Part shown: one piece after another, positions 1 to 7,640 of the stretch
Layout: each line of letters begins with the position of its first letter
Position numbering within the stretch: position 1 is the first letter of the stretch
Assembly: GCA_910589055.1 (NCBI GenBank)
Contig: CAJURN010000007.1
Coordinates: 43,612 to 107,611 of the forward strand
Direction: 5' to 3'
From: an uncultured Muribaculaceae bacterium
Lineage (GTDB): Bacteria; Bacteroidota; Bacteroidia; Bacteroidales; Muribaculaceae
Length of the DNA: 64,000 nt
Position numbers and translations under genes: made by a program
The notes under the pieces: generated by a model
What the model saw: only the letters and a program-made list of their open reading frames with translations
Databases searched by the model: none
What the model was told of the DNA's origin: nothing

Positions 1-68
1 TCGCTGACTACAACCGTCCTTGGCAATACGTTCTCCACTTGTCTCCAAATTCCATTGAAATCAAATGA
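1..68 (+). CDS. C-terminal end of an upstream gene (partial)
   Basis: The frame beginning at base 3 is open for 21 codons and stops with TGA at 66-68, ending in NSIEIK. Its stop overlaps the start codon of the LytTR regulator in an ATGA junction, which implies one operon and translational coupling. A LytS/YehU-type sensor kinase commonly precedes such a regulator, so that is the likely identity. This is inference from position only; the fragment is too short to recognise. Confidence 0.45.
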   Translation, partial: ADYNRPWQYVLHLSPNSIEIK

Positions 69-832
69 CTGATCTCCCGACCAACGACGTTTCTTACCGC
101 AATGATTTCTCGCTCCGCTGTATAGTGGTGGATGATGAACCCCTTGCCGGAAAACTCATAGCTTCATATATCGACCGTACTCCATTTCTTGAAAAGAAAG
201 CGGTGTTCACTTCTTCGACCGAGGTGCAGGCATTTTTGGCAGGCAATGAAGTCGACCTTATTTTCCTTGATATACATATGCCGCGCATGTCGGGGATGGA
301 ACTTGCACGGCTCGTGCCGTCGTCGACCAAAATAGTTTTCGTGACCGCGTATGCCGACTATGCCCTGGAGGGTTTTGAGGTGAACGCGCTCGACTATCTG
401 CTAAAACCGGTGAGCTACGAGGAGTTCATGCGCGCCGCCAACCGTGCTTACGATGAAGCTGCCGAAAGAAGAAAGGCTCAGATGTTCCGACGCGTCGAAA
501 CCAACGCTCCGGAATATCTTATTGTCAAGAGCGAGTATCGCCTGATGCGTATTCCGGTGGAGGAAATCGAATTTGTGGAGGGGCTGAAGGATTATGTCAA
601 GATTTATGTCAAGGACAACCGTGCTCCCATACTCACGCTCATGAGCATGAAAGCTGTCGAGCAGATGCTGCCAGACAGCCGTTTTATGCGTGTTCACCGG
701 TCGTTTATCGTGAATATGGCGAGTGTGCGCACTATCGAGCGCAACCGCATTGTTCTTGGCGACCAATATGTCCCCGTTTCCGACAGCTACCGCAAGCAAT
801 TCTTCGAAGCCATCGGCCTTGGCGGCTTTTAA
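65..832 (+). CDS. LytTR-family two-component response regulator
   Basis: Cytoplasmic DNA-binding response regulator of 255 aa. An N-terminal receiver (about residues 18-135) has the acidic pocket VVDDEP, phospho-acceptor Asp69 in FLDIHMP, Thr94 and Lys114 in LLKP. A C-terminal LytTR domain (about 150-252) contains MRVHRSFIVN, the strand-turn region typical of this family. LytTR proteins bind direct repeats upstream of target promoters; the targets here are unknown. The ATG overlaps the stop of the preceding gene (ATGA), so a sensor kinase probably lies just outside the window. About 17 residues precede the receiver core, slightly more than usual, but no better start exists. The gene is convergent with lpdA, with 8 bases between the stops. 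Confidence 0.92.
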   Translation: MTDLPTNDVSYRNDFSLRCIVVDDEPLAGKLIASYIDRTPFLEKKAVFTSSTEVQAFLAGNEVDLIFLDIHMPRMSGMELARLVPSSTKIVFVTAYADYALEGFEVNALDYLLKPVSYEEFMRAANRAYDEAAERRKAQMFRRVETNAPEYLIVKSEYRLMRIPVEEIEFVEGLKDYVKIYVKDNRAPILTLMSMKAVEQMLPDSRFMRVHRSFIVNMASVRTIERNRIVLGDQYVPVSDSYRKQFFEAIGLGGF

Positions 833-840
833 GATAAATC

Positions 841-2151
841 CTATACTTTGTACAGTTCGGACAATGTCGGGTGGGCGTGGATGAGCTTGCGGCTTAGGGT
901 GTCGATGTCCAATGAGGCTATCATGGCTGCTGCGGCTTCGGAAATGAGGTTTCCGGCGTGTGCGCCTATGATGTGGCAACCGAGAATTTTTCCGGAATCC
1001 TTTTCACATATCAGTTTCAGGAATCCTTCGTCTTCTCCTGCGCTTAAAGCCTTGCCGTTGGAGGCGTAGAGCGACTTGTACACGACGTAGTCCGTGCCGG
1101 TTTCCTTACACTGTTCCTCAGTGAGTCCTACTGCGGCACATTCCGGGTCGGTGAAAACCACGGATGGCATGATGGAGAGATTCACTTCATGTCCCAAGGC
1201 CACTTCGGCCTGAGCCGCGGCTGCATGGGCGAGCAGGCAAAGCCCGTTGACATCGCCTGCGGCATAAATGCCTTCGGCACTTGTCTGCATTGTCGTTGGG
1301 TCAACCTTGATAAAACCGCGTTTGTCGAGTTCTATTCCGGCCTCGGCACATCCCTGCGGCACTACCGGCGAGCGTCCTACCGCCATAAGTACGAGGTCGG
1401 TGTCGATGCTCTCGCTGCCTTTGCGTCCGGAATAATTCACTTTGAGTCCTTCGGCGACGGATTCGACGGCGGCTCCGGTTATGAAGCTGATTCCGCGGCG
1501 AGACATATACGATTTCAGACGTTTTGAAATCTCCCGGTCGAAATTCGGCAGGATTTCCTTGCAGTATTCAATCACAATTACCTCTGTGCCGAAGGAGGCC
1601 ATTACTGTGGCAAACTCCAACCCGATAACACCCCCTCCAATCACGACTGCCCGCTTGGGCAATTCCTTGAGCTTGAGGAAGGCGTCGCTGTCGGTTGTAA
1701 GTTCGGCTCCGGGAATGTTGAGACGCGTCGGGCGCGAGCCGGTGGCAATAAGGATTACGGGAGCGGTATAGGCCTTCCCTGCGGCCTCAATTGTCCTGTC
1801 GGGGAGAATTCGGGCTTCGGCATGCACTGTCTCCACATTGGAAAGAAGTGTTTCCACACCTGAGCGCAAGGTCGCGGCCACTTCTTGCGCACGGCTCTGT
1901 ACGGCGGCATAGTCGGGGCAACAGGAAGCGACGTTTATTCCGAACCGTCCGGCATCCTGCACCGTGCGATATGCGGCAGCGGACGCCAGCAGGCTCTTGG
2001 TGGGGATGCACCCGCGGTTAAGGCATGTTCCGCCGGGAAGGTCTTTTTCAAAAAGAATCACCTTCTTCCCTGCGGCAGCCTCCCGGGCGGCGATTTCATA
2101 ACCGCCCGGGCCGGCTCCTAAAATCAGTATGTCGGCTGAAGTTGTTTCCAT
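841..2151 (-). CDS. lpdA: Dihydrolipoyl dehydrogenase (glycine cleavage L protein)
   Basis: FAD-dependent enzyme that reoxidises dihydrolipoamide on the H protein and passes electrons to NAD+. The 436-aa protein shows the FAD loop GAGPGG (residues 12-17), the redox disulfide in GGTCLNRGCIP (Cys43 and Cys48), the NAD-binding loop GGGVIGLEFA, the second FAD motif GIYAAGDV, and the C-terminal HPTLSE with catalytic His427 and Glu432. It is slightly shorter than the usual 450-470 aa. It is the last gene of the glycine cleavage operon, and its start overlaps the 3' end of gcvPB by 28 bases. That position suggests it serves the glycine system, although it could also serve other 2-oxoacid complexes. 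Confidence 0.95.
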   Translation of the reverse strand: METTSADILILGAGPGGYEIAAREAAAGKKVILFEKDLPGGTCLNRGCIPTKSLLASAAAYRTVQDAGRFGINVASCCPDYAAVQSRAQEVAATLRSGVETLLSNVETVHAEARILPDRTIEAAGKAYTAPVILIATGSRPTRLNIPGAELTTDSDAFLKLKELPKRAVVIGGGVIGLEFATVMASFGTEVIVIEYCKEILPNFDREISKRLKSYMSRRGISFITGAAVESVAEGLKVNYSGRKGSESIDTDLVLMAVGRSPVVPQGCAEAGIELDKRGFIKVDPTTMQTSAEGIYAAGDVNGLCLLAHAAAAQAEVALGHEVNLSIMPSVVFTDPECAAVGLTEEQCKETGTDYVVYKSLYASNGKALSAGEDEGFLKLICEKDSGKILGCHIIGAHAGNLISEAAAAMIASLDIDTLSRKLIHAHPTLSELYKV

Positions 2152-3590
2152 GTCGTGAGGGGATGTAGTGCGGCTTCGTTTTCGTCGGGATGTCGCATCG
2201 GGGTGGAGTGAGGGGCTTCCTTAACCTTATCAGGACATTCCGCGGCCTCGCGTGCAATCTCACGCATCACGGCAATGAAGCTGTCGAGAGTTTCCTTTGA
2301 TTCCGTTTCCGTAGGCTCTATCATGAGCGATTCGTGGAAGAGCAGCGGGAAATAAATGGTCGGGGCATGGAAGCCGAAATCAAGCAGACGTTTGGCAACG
2401 TGCATGGTCGTTACGCCGGTGCTTTTGTCGGCAAGTCCGTCAAAGACAAATTCATGTTTGCACGGGCCGGGAATCGGCAGTTTGTAGAGGTCGCACAGGC
2501 CGTACATTATGTAATTGGCGTTGAGTGTCGCGAGCGGCCCCACGTGTTTGATATTTTCCTCGCCGAGCGACAGGATATAGGTCAGTGCCTTGATGAACAC
2601 GGTATAGTTTCCGAGCCAGGAGCTTACGCGGCCAAGGGATTTCTCTCCCTTTCCCACGTGGAAAACGCCCGATTCGTCGCGGAAAACACGCGGCGATGGC
2701 AGATACTTTTCAAGTCCGGCGCGCACGCCGACGGGTCCGGCTCCGGGGCCGCCCCCTCCGTGCGGAGTGGAAAATGTCTTGTGGAGATTGATGTGCATCA
2801 CGTCAAAGCCCATATCACCGGGGCGTGCCACACCAAGCATGGGGTTGAGGTTCGCTCCGTCATAATAGAGCAGGGCGCCTGCGGCATGTACGAGTTCGGC
2901 AATTCGTGGAATATCTTTCTCGAACATTCCCACAGTGTTGGGGTTCGTCATCATCACGGCGGCCACGGTTTCGTCGAGTTTTGAGGCGAGGTCATCCGTA
3001 TCGACAGTTCCGTCGGGCCGACTCTTCACCTCGACAATCTCGTAGCCCGCGATTGCAGCACTCGCGGGGTTCGTTCCGTGAGCCGAGTCGGGTACGATTA
3101 CCTTGCGGCGCGCAACGTCGTTGCGGTCGGCGTGGTAGGCGCGTATCACCATAAGTCCGGTAAGCTCGCCGTGTGCTCCGGCATAGGGATTGAGAGTGAA
3201 TTCCGCCATTCCTCCGATTCTCGACAGATACGTCTGGAGCGTATAATAAGTTTCCAACGCACCTTGCACGGTCCATTCCGGCTGTGCAGGATGCAGGTCG
3301 GCCACTCCGGCCAGTCCGACAGCCTTTTCCGAGGTCTTGGGATTATATTTCATCGTGCACGACCCGAGGGGATAGAATCCTGTGTCGACTCCGAAATTAT
3401 TGTTGCTGCTGTTGGTGTAATGGCGCACTACCGTAGGCTCGTCGACCTCGGGAAGCTCCGGTTTCACTTCTCTTTGCAGATGCCGGGGCATTTCCGTGGA
3501 TGTGCCGTAGTCGTATGCAGGCAGGCTGTAACCCTTCCGGCCCGGACGGCTGTGCTCAAAAATAAGTTTGGAATAAAGTTCTTTATTCAT
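2124..3590 (-). CDS. gcvPB: Glycine dehydrogenase (decarboxylating) subunit 2
   Basis: Half of the split P protein; PLP-dependent decarboxylation of glycine with transfer of the aminomethyl group to the H-protein lipoyl arm. In this 488-aa subunit the PLP lysine is Lys271 in INLHKTFSTPHGGGGPG, followed by the glycine-rich loop typical of the family. DSAHGTNPASA and YYDGANLNP are further family signatures. The start was set at ATG 3590 (MNKELYSK), 10 bases after the gcvPA stop; an upstream in-frame ATG at 3617 would overlap gcvPA and add nine residues (MLNPFNCPN) not expected in the family. It follows gcvPA and overlaps lpdA in one operon. Confidence 0.95.
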   Translation of the reverse strand: MNKELYSKLIFEHSRPGRKGYSLPAYDYGTSTEMPRHLQREVKPELPEVDEPTVVRHYTNSSNNNFGVDTGFYPLGSCTMKYNPKTSEKAVGLAGVADLHPAQPEWTVQGALETYYTLQTYLSRIGGMAEFTLNPYAGAHGELTGLMVIRAYHADRNDVARRKVIVPDSAHGTNPASAAIAGYEIVEVKSRPDGTVDTDDLASKLDETVAAVMMTNPNTVGMFEKDIPRIAELVHAAGALLYYDGANLNPMLGVARPGDMGFDVMHINLHKTFSTPHGGGGPGAGPVGVRAGLEKYLPSPRVFRDESGVFHVGKGEKSLGRVSSWLGNYTVFIKALTYILSLGEENIKHVGPLATLNANYIMYGLCDLYKLPIPGPCKHEFVFDGLADKSTGVTTMHVAKRLLDFGFHAPTIYFPLLFHESLMIEPTETESKETLDSFIAVMREIAREAAECPDKVKEAPHSTPMRHPDENEAALHPLTTWKQLQPTY

Positions 3591-3600
3591 GTTCGGGCAA

Positions 3601-4935
3601 TTAAAGGGATTCAACAATTCTTACATAACGTTCTATATCGTCGGGCGAGCACATTTCGGTGGCGGCCACGATAATCTCTGAATCGGTGTGCTTCACTCCG
3701 GCAAGAATCCCGTGACGTGCGGCCTCTTCGATAAGGGCGTCGGCTGTCAGCGGTTCGGCAAGAGCCAATATGGTTTCGTTGAGGTAAGCCTTTTCCGGAT
3801 ATTTTAGCGACACTTTTCCTGTGGCACACAGTTTTTCGACAAGCGAATGAGCCGCGTCGGCGCTCAGACGGTTCACCTCACGCAGCCCGTCGTAGCCCAT
3901 GAGCGAGAGATATGCGGCGGCGTGCAGGGTCATTATGCCCTGGTTGGAGCATATGTTTGAGGTGGCCTTATGCCGGCGGATATGCTGCTCGCGGGCCTGG
4001 AGGGTAAGCACAAATACGCGCTTGCCGTCGGCATCGGTTGTCGCACCTACTATTCGGCCGGGCATCTTGCGCATTAGAGCCTTGGTGGTGCACAGATAGC
4101 CGAGTCCCGGACCTCCGTAATTCATGGGGATGCCAAGCGACTGGGCTTCTCCGCAGGCAATATCGGCGCCCCATTCGCCGGGGCTTTTCAGCACCGCCAG
4201 CGCCGAGGCGTGGGTATTGACAATGAGCATGGCTTTTTGAGCATGGATAATGTCGGCCCATCCCGTGAGGTCTTCAAGCAGACCGTAGTAGTTCGGGGTG
4301 GCTACAATCACAGCGGCCACATCCCCGGCTCCGAGCATTTCTGAAAGGGCGGCGCGGTCGGTCAATCCCTCATGTTCAGGAATGGTTTCGAGAATGATTC
4401 CAAGCCCGCACGCGTAAGTTTCGAGCACCTGCGCGAGCGCCGGATTAAGAGTGGCTGAGATAAGGACGCGTTTCTTTCGCTTAGCCGATGCCACGGCCAT
4501 CATCATTGCTTCGGCAGTGGCTGTCAGGCCGTCGTACATGGAGGCGTTGCATACGTCCATTCCGCACAGCTCCGCCATCATCGACTGATATTCAAAAATA
4601 TACTGGAGCGTACCCTGTGATATTTCAGGCTGATAGGGAGTGTAGGCGGTCAGGAATTCCGAACGCGAAAGTATCGACTCCACCGCTGCGGGACAGTAGT
4701 GGCGGTAGAATCCGCATCCGGCGAAGCATGTCAGCTCGCGGTTGCGGGATGCGCTTTCTTTCCAGAAACGGGTCAGTTCGGCCTCGCTCATTTCCTTGGG
4801 CAGGCCGTAATTCTCTTTCAGCCGCAGGCTTGCCGGGACGTCGGAATAGAGGTCGTCGAGCGTCGCGGCTCCGCATGCGGCCAGCATGGCGGAAATATCT
4901 TCCGGCGTATGCGGTAAAAATCGGTGGTATGCCAT
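3601..4935 (-). CDS. gcvPA: Glycine dehydrogenase (decarboxylating) subunit 1
   Basis: N-terminal half of the split P protein, which pairs with GcvPB to form the active glycine decarboxylase. The 444-aa length is normal for the split form. Recognisable segments are the start MAYHRFLPHTPEDISAML, YTPYQPEISQGTLQYIFEYQ, MYDGLTATAEA and NYGGPGLGYL. It has the aminotransferase fold but lacks the PLP lysine, which sits on GcvPB. The gene begins 15 bases after the gcvH stop and ends 10 bases before the chosen gcvPB start, so all are likely cotranscribed. A split P protein is common in Bacteroidota and Firmicutes, whereas enterobacteria carry a fused one. Confidence 0.95.
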   Translation of the reverse strand: MAYHRFLPHTPEDISAMLAACGAATLDDLYSDVPASLRLKENYGLPKEMSEAELTRFWKESASRNRELTCFAGCGFYRHYCPAAVESILSRSEFLTAYTPYQPEISQGTLQYIFEYQSMMAELCGMDVCNASMYDGLTATAEAMMMAVASAKRKKRVLISATLNPALAQVLETYACGLGIILETIPEHEGLTDRAALSEMLGAGDVAAVIVATPNYYGLLEDLTGWADIIHAQKAMLIVNTHASALAVLKSPGEWGADIACGEAQSLGIPMNYGGPGLGYLCTTKALMRKMPGRIVGATTDADGKRVFVLTLQAREQHIRRHKATSNICSNQGIMTLHAAAYLSLMGYDGLREVNRLSADAAHSLVEKLCATGKVSLKYPEKAYLNETILALAEPLTADALIEEAARHGILAGVKHTDSEIIVAATEMCSPDDIERYVRIVESL

Positions 4936-4950
4936 GGCGTAAGAGTCTTG

Positions 4951-5322
4951 TCAATGACCTTCTTCGGCACAGAAATCAGCGTAGGCCTGTTCGTTGAGCA
5001 GGCGGTCGAGTTCGGCAGGATTGGCGATGCTGACCTTGATAATCCATGTTGCCATGGGGTCTTTATTGATAAGCGTGGGGTCGTCGGCGAGTTCCTCGTT
5101 CACTTCGAGAACTTCTCCCGTGACGGGTGAGAACAGGTCGGAAGCGGCCTTGCGGCTCTCGATTGCGCCGAATTCTTCTCCGGCAACAACTTCGTCGCCT
5201 TCTTCGGGCATATCTACGTATGTGACAACGCCAAGCTGTTTTGCTGCAAATTCAGAGATACCGATGTAGCCTGTGTTGCCGTCAACTTTGATGTATTCGT
5301 GGGAAGGAAGATAGAGTGTCAT
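4951..5322 (-). CDS. gcvH: Glycine cleavage system H protein
   Basis: Lipoyl carrier that shuttles the aminomethyl group between the P, T and L proteins. With the start at ATG 5322 (MTLYLPSHEYIK) the protein is 123 aa, the normal H-protein size. The lipoylated lysine is Lys58 in AIESRKAASDLFSPV. The open frame extends 26 codons further upstream (to 5400), but those residues overlap gcvT and have no counterpart in the family, so they are not included. The gene sits 28 bases after gcvT. The lipoate-protein ligase at the head of the operon is the likely source of its cofactor. Confidence 0.95.
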   Translation of the reverse strand: MTLYLPSHEYIKVDGNTGYIGISEFAAKQLGVVTYVDMPEEGDEVVAGEEFGAIESRKAASDLFSPVTGEVLEVNEELADDPTLINKDPMATWIIKVSIANPAELDRLLNEQAYADFCAEEGH

Positions 5323-5350
5323 GTCTGTAATGGTATTAGAGTTTGTTATT

Positions 5351-6451
5351 TTATTTTTTGTAATTGGGGGTGTAAAATCTTTTCTTGACAACTTTTGCAA
5401 GGGCTGTCTTGCGGCGAATCTTAACTTGCAGCGGAGTGCCTTGAGCGGAGTAGCGTGCGTCGATGAGCGCCATCGCGAGGTTCTTGCCGAGTGTGAGCGA
5501 GTTGTAACCCGTTGTGATTTCGCCTATTGTGTTTCCGTCCATGTCGAGGACTTCAAAACCGTGGCGAGCCGTTCCGGGGAAGTCGAGTTCGAGACCGACC
5601 ACTTTCTTTGTCACGCCTTCTTCTTTCTGCTTGCGGAGCGCGTCGCGTCCGAGGAACTGTTCTTTATCGAGCTTCACGAACATTCCGAGACCTGATTCGA
5701 GAGGTGTTATTTCGGCGGTGAGTTCGTCGCCGTAGAGCGGCAGCCCGGCTTCGAAGCGGAGGGTATCGCGGCATCCGAGTCCGCAGGGAGCCACTTCGGC
5801 ATCCATGAGCTTGTCCCACAGGCGGCATGTCATATCCTGCGAGGCGTATATTTCGAAGCCGTCTTCTCCGGTGTAGCCAGTGCGGCTCACGATGATTTCC
5901 TCACCGTCCATGTCGATTTTTCGGAAGGTATAGAATGTGAGGTCTTTGGCTTCGATTCCGAGAACCTCGCGGAGAATCCGCTCGCTTTCGGGACCTTGCA
6001 CGGCAAGTTCGCCGTAGCGCTCGCAGAGGTCGGTCACGGTAACGTCGAAGTCCTTGCTGTGCAAAAGAATCCAGTCGAGATCTTTTGCGATGTTGGATGC
6101 GTTGATGACGAGAAAGTAGCTTGTGGATGAGTTTTTATAGACGAGCAGGTCGTCGACCGTGCCTCCGTTGTCGTAGAGCATCATGCCGTAGAGAATCTGC
6201 CCCGGGGCAATTGCCGTGACGTCGTTGGAGAAAATATAGTTGACGAATTTTTCGGCTTCGGGGCCTTCAATGAGCACCTCGCCCATGTGGGACACATCGA
6301 ACACCCCGGTTGAGGTGCGCACGGCTGAATGTTCCGTGTCGAGTCCTGCATATTCAATTGGCATGTCGAAGCCTGCAAAGGGCGACATATGTGCCCCCAG
6401 CGCCACGTGGCGGGAGTGCAGGCAGGTTTTTCTTACGTTTTCCGGTTCCAT
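5351..6451 (-). CDS. gcvT: Aminomethyltransferase (glycine cleavage T protein)
   Basis: Tetrahydrofolate-dependent enzyme that releases ammonia from the aminomethyl-lipoyl H protein and forms 5,10-methylene-THF. The 366-aa protein is full length. Family signatures include HMSPFAGFDMPIEY near the N terminus, TGVFDVSHMGE, LGCRDTLRFEAGLPLYG and a C-terminal beta-barrel ending in YTPNYKK. It starts 35 bases after the lipoate ligase and ends 28 bases before gcvH. Together with gcvH, gcvPA, gcvPB and lpdA it gives a complete glycine cleavage pathway in one transcription unit. Confidence 0.96.
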   Translation of the reverse strand: MEPENVRKTCLHSRHVALGAHMSPFAGFDMPIEYAGLDTEHSAVRTSTGVFDVSHMGEVLIEGPEAEKFVNYIFSNDVTAIAPGQILYGMMLYDNGGTVDDLLVYKNSSTSYFLVINASNIAKDLDWILLHSKDFDVTVTDLCERYGELAVQGPESERILREVLGIEAKDLTFYTFRKIDMDGEEIIVSRTGYTGEDGFEIYASQDMTCRLWDKLMDAEVAPCGLGCRDTLRFEAGLPLYGDELTAEITPLESGLGMFVKLDKEQFLGRDALRKQKEEGVTKKVVGLELDFPGTARHGFEVLDMDGNTIGEITTGYNSLTLGKNLAMALIDARYSAQGTPLQVKIRRKTALAKVVKKRFYTPNYKK

Positions 6452-6486
6452 GGTAAACAGATATTATTTCGGTAGTTTTTGATGGT

Positions 6487-7491
6487 TCAGTTTCTTATCA
6501 GGCTGATTAATGTTTCGGCATCCAGACCCGGGATTATGTCCTCAGGTGAGATTTTTCTGATTCGCTCTTCAAGTTCAGTGCCATCGGGTGACGCACCTTC
6601 AAGACTACGGCATAGCGTGTCGGCGACATCGGATTTCATGAAAAAGTCGCCGGAGATTCTGATGCCTGACATGCGACCGGATGCGTCCCGGCTGTATTCA
6701 AGGCAAAATTCTCCCGCGCCGAGGATGATTGCATGCTTCCGCACATCTGACGCGGATTTTTGCTCCGGGTGTATTCTTAGAAATGAAGGGCGATAATATG
6801 AGGCTTCGATTTCCTCAACGGCCTTGACATCGTCGGGAGTAAGGGTGTATTCGCTGTCGGTGAGACGGGCGATGGTGTACCTTTCAAATTCGCGGGGCGG
6901 AATATCCAGCCCTTCGCGGCAAAGGCTTGTCACACGCATTGGCACGGATTTCACACCTTTCGATTCGAGCTTTGCCCGCGACGGAGTGAGCGCTTTCGAG
7001 AGATATTCGGGATTGAAATCATAGAGCATCGTACCGTGGGCGATGCTACGTCCGGGAAGGTGGTAGAAGGCGTTGCCGGAGACTTTGCGGCCTCCGATGG
7101 TGATGTCGTTGCGTCCGGAAGCCTCGGCGTCAAGTCCGAGCGAGCGCAGTATGCCTGCAATCATGGAGGTATATGCCGCAAACACTTCTGTCACATTTTC
7201 AGAGGATGTGATGTAGGAGAACATGAAATTGTCGCGGTCGGCAAATACTGCCCCTCCGCCGCTACGCCTTCTCACAACGTCGATTCCGGCCCGTTGGCAA
7301 TAATCGAGGTCTACCTCTTTGGCGATGTCCTGATTGCGACCGCATATCACGGTGGGGTCAACCTGCCACGAGAAGAAATAATCTCCGGCAGGCAGAGACT
7401 TTGCCGCCCATTCCTCCATGGCAAGAAAGAAGGGCAACCGGCGGTGTACTGCCGGCCATGTCAGTTCGTCGGGTAGGCGGAGATGTCGCAT
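6487..7491 (-). CDS. lplA: Lipoate-protein ligase (LplA type)
   Basis: Activates lipoate (or octanoate) with ATP and attaches it to lipoyl-domain lysines. In this 334-aa protein the catalytic domain shows RRRSGGGAVFAD, GRNDITIGGRKVSGNAFY (with the conserved lysine) and HGTMLYDFN. A C-terminal accessory domain of about 85 residues follows. It is the first gene of the glycine cleavage operon, so GcvH is its probable main substrate. A promoter (TTG at 7560-7558, 19-base spacer, TATATTTG at 7538-7531, read on minus) lies just upstream and leaves a leader of only about 30 nt, too short for a glycine riboswitch. It could use scavenged host lipoate; no lipA or lipB is seen here. Confidence 0.92.
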   Translation of the reverse strand: MRHLRLPDELTWPAVHRRLPFFLAMEEWAAKSLPAGDYFFSWQVDPTVICGRNQDIAKEVDLDYCQRAGIDVVRRRSGGGAVFADRDNFMFSYITSSENVTEVFAAYTSMIAGILRSLGLDAEASGRNDITIGGRKVSGNAFYHLPGRSIAHGTMLYDFNPEYLSKALTPSRAKLESKGVKSVPMRVTSLCREGLDIPPREFERYTIARLTDSEYTLTPDDVKAVEEIEASYYRPSFLRIHPEQKSASDVRKHAIILGAGEFCLEYSRDASGRMSGIRISGDFFMKSDVADTLCRSLEGASPDGTELEERIRKISPEDIIPGLDAETLISLIRN

Positions 7492-7530
7492 GGCTTTGTT
7501 AAGATGATTTCACCCTCTAAAAATTCTGCC

Positions 7531-7560
7531 CAAATATAAGCAATATTATTCTTATTGCAA
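7531..7560 (-). promoter_or_regulatory. Promoter of the glycine cleavage operon
   Basis: Read on the minus strand: TTG (7560-7558), 19 bases, then TATATTTG (7538-7531), matching the Bacteroidota TTTG-N19/20-TAnnTTTG pattern. Predicted transcription start is near 7524, about 33 bases before lplA. Confidence 0.65.
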
Positions 7561-7580
7561 CTCTTCCTGCCCTATAACAT

Positions 7581-7619
7581 AAAAAACGGCCATGGAAACC
7601 TGTTTTTCCATGACCGTTT
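7581..7619 (-). terminator. Rho-independent terminator of rho
   Basis: On the minus strand a long stem, AACGGTCATGGAAA with TTTCCATGGCCGTT around a short loop, is followed by six T. It begins 22 bases after the rho stop codon. Confidence 0.85.
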
Positions 7620-7640
7620 CTGATGCTGTTATGTATACTC

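Noticed and set aside
3591..3617. Upstream ATG for gcvPB
   Set aside because: Adds residues not seen in the family and overlaps gcvPA; ATG 3590 begins the conserved MNKELYSK.
7492..7530. Glycine riboswitch in front of the glycine cleavage operon
   Set aside because: The predicted leader is about 30 nt and has no tandem aptamer structure.
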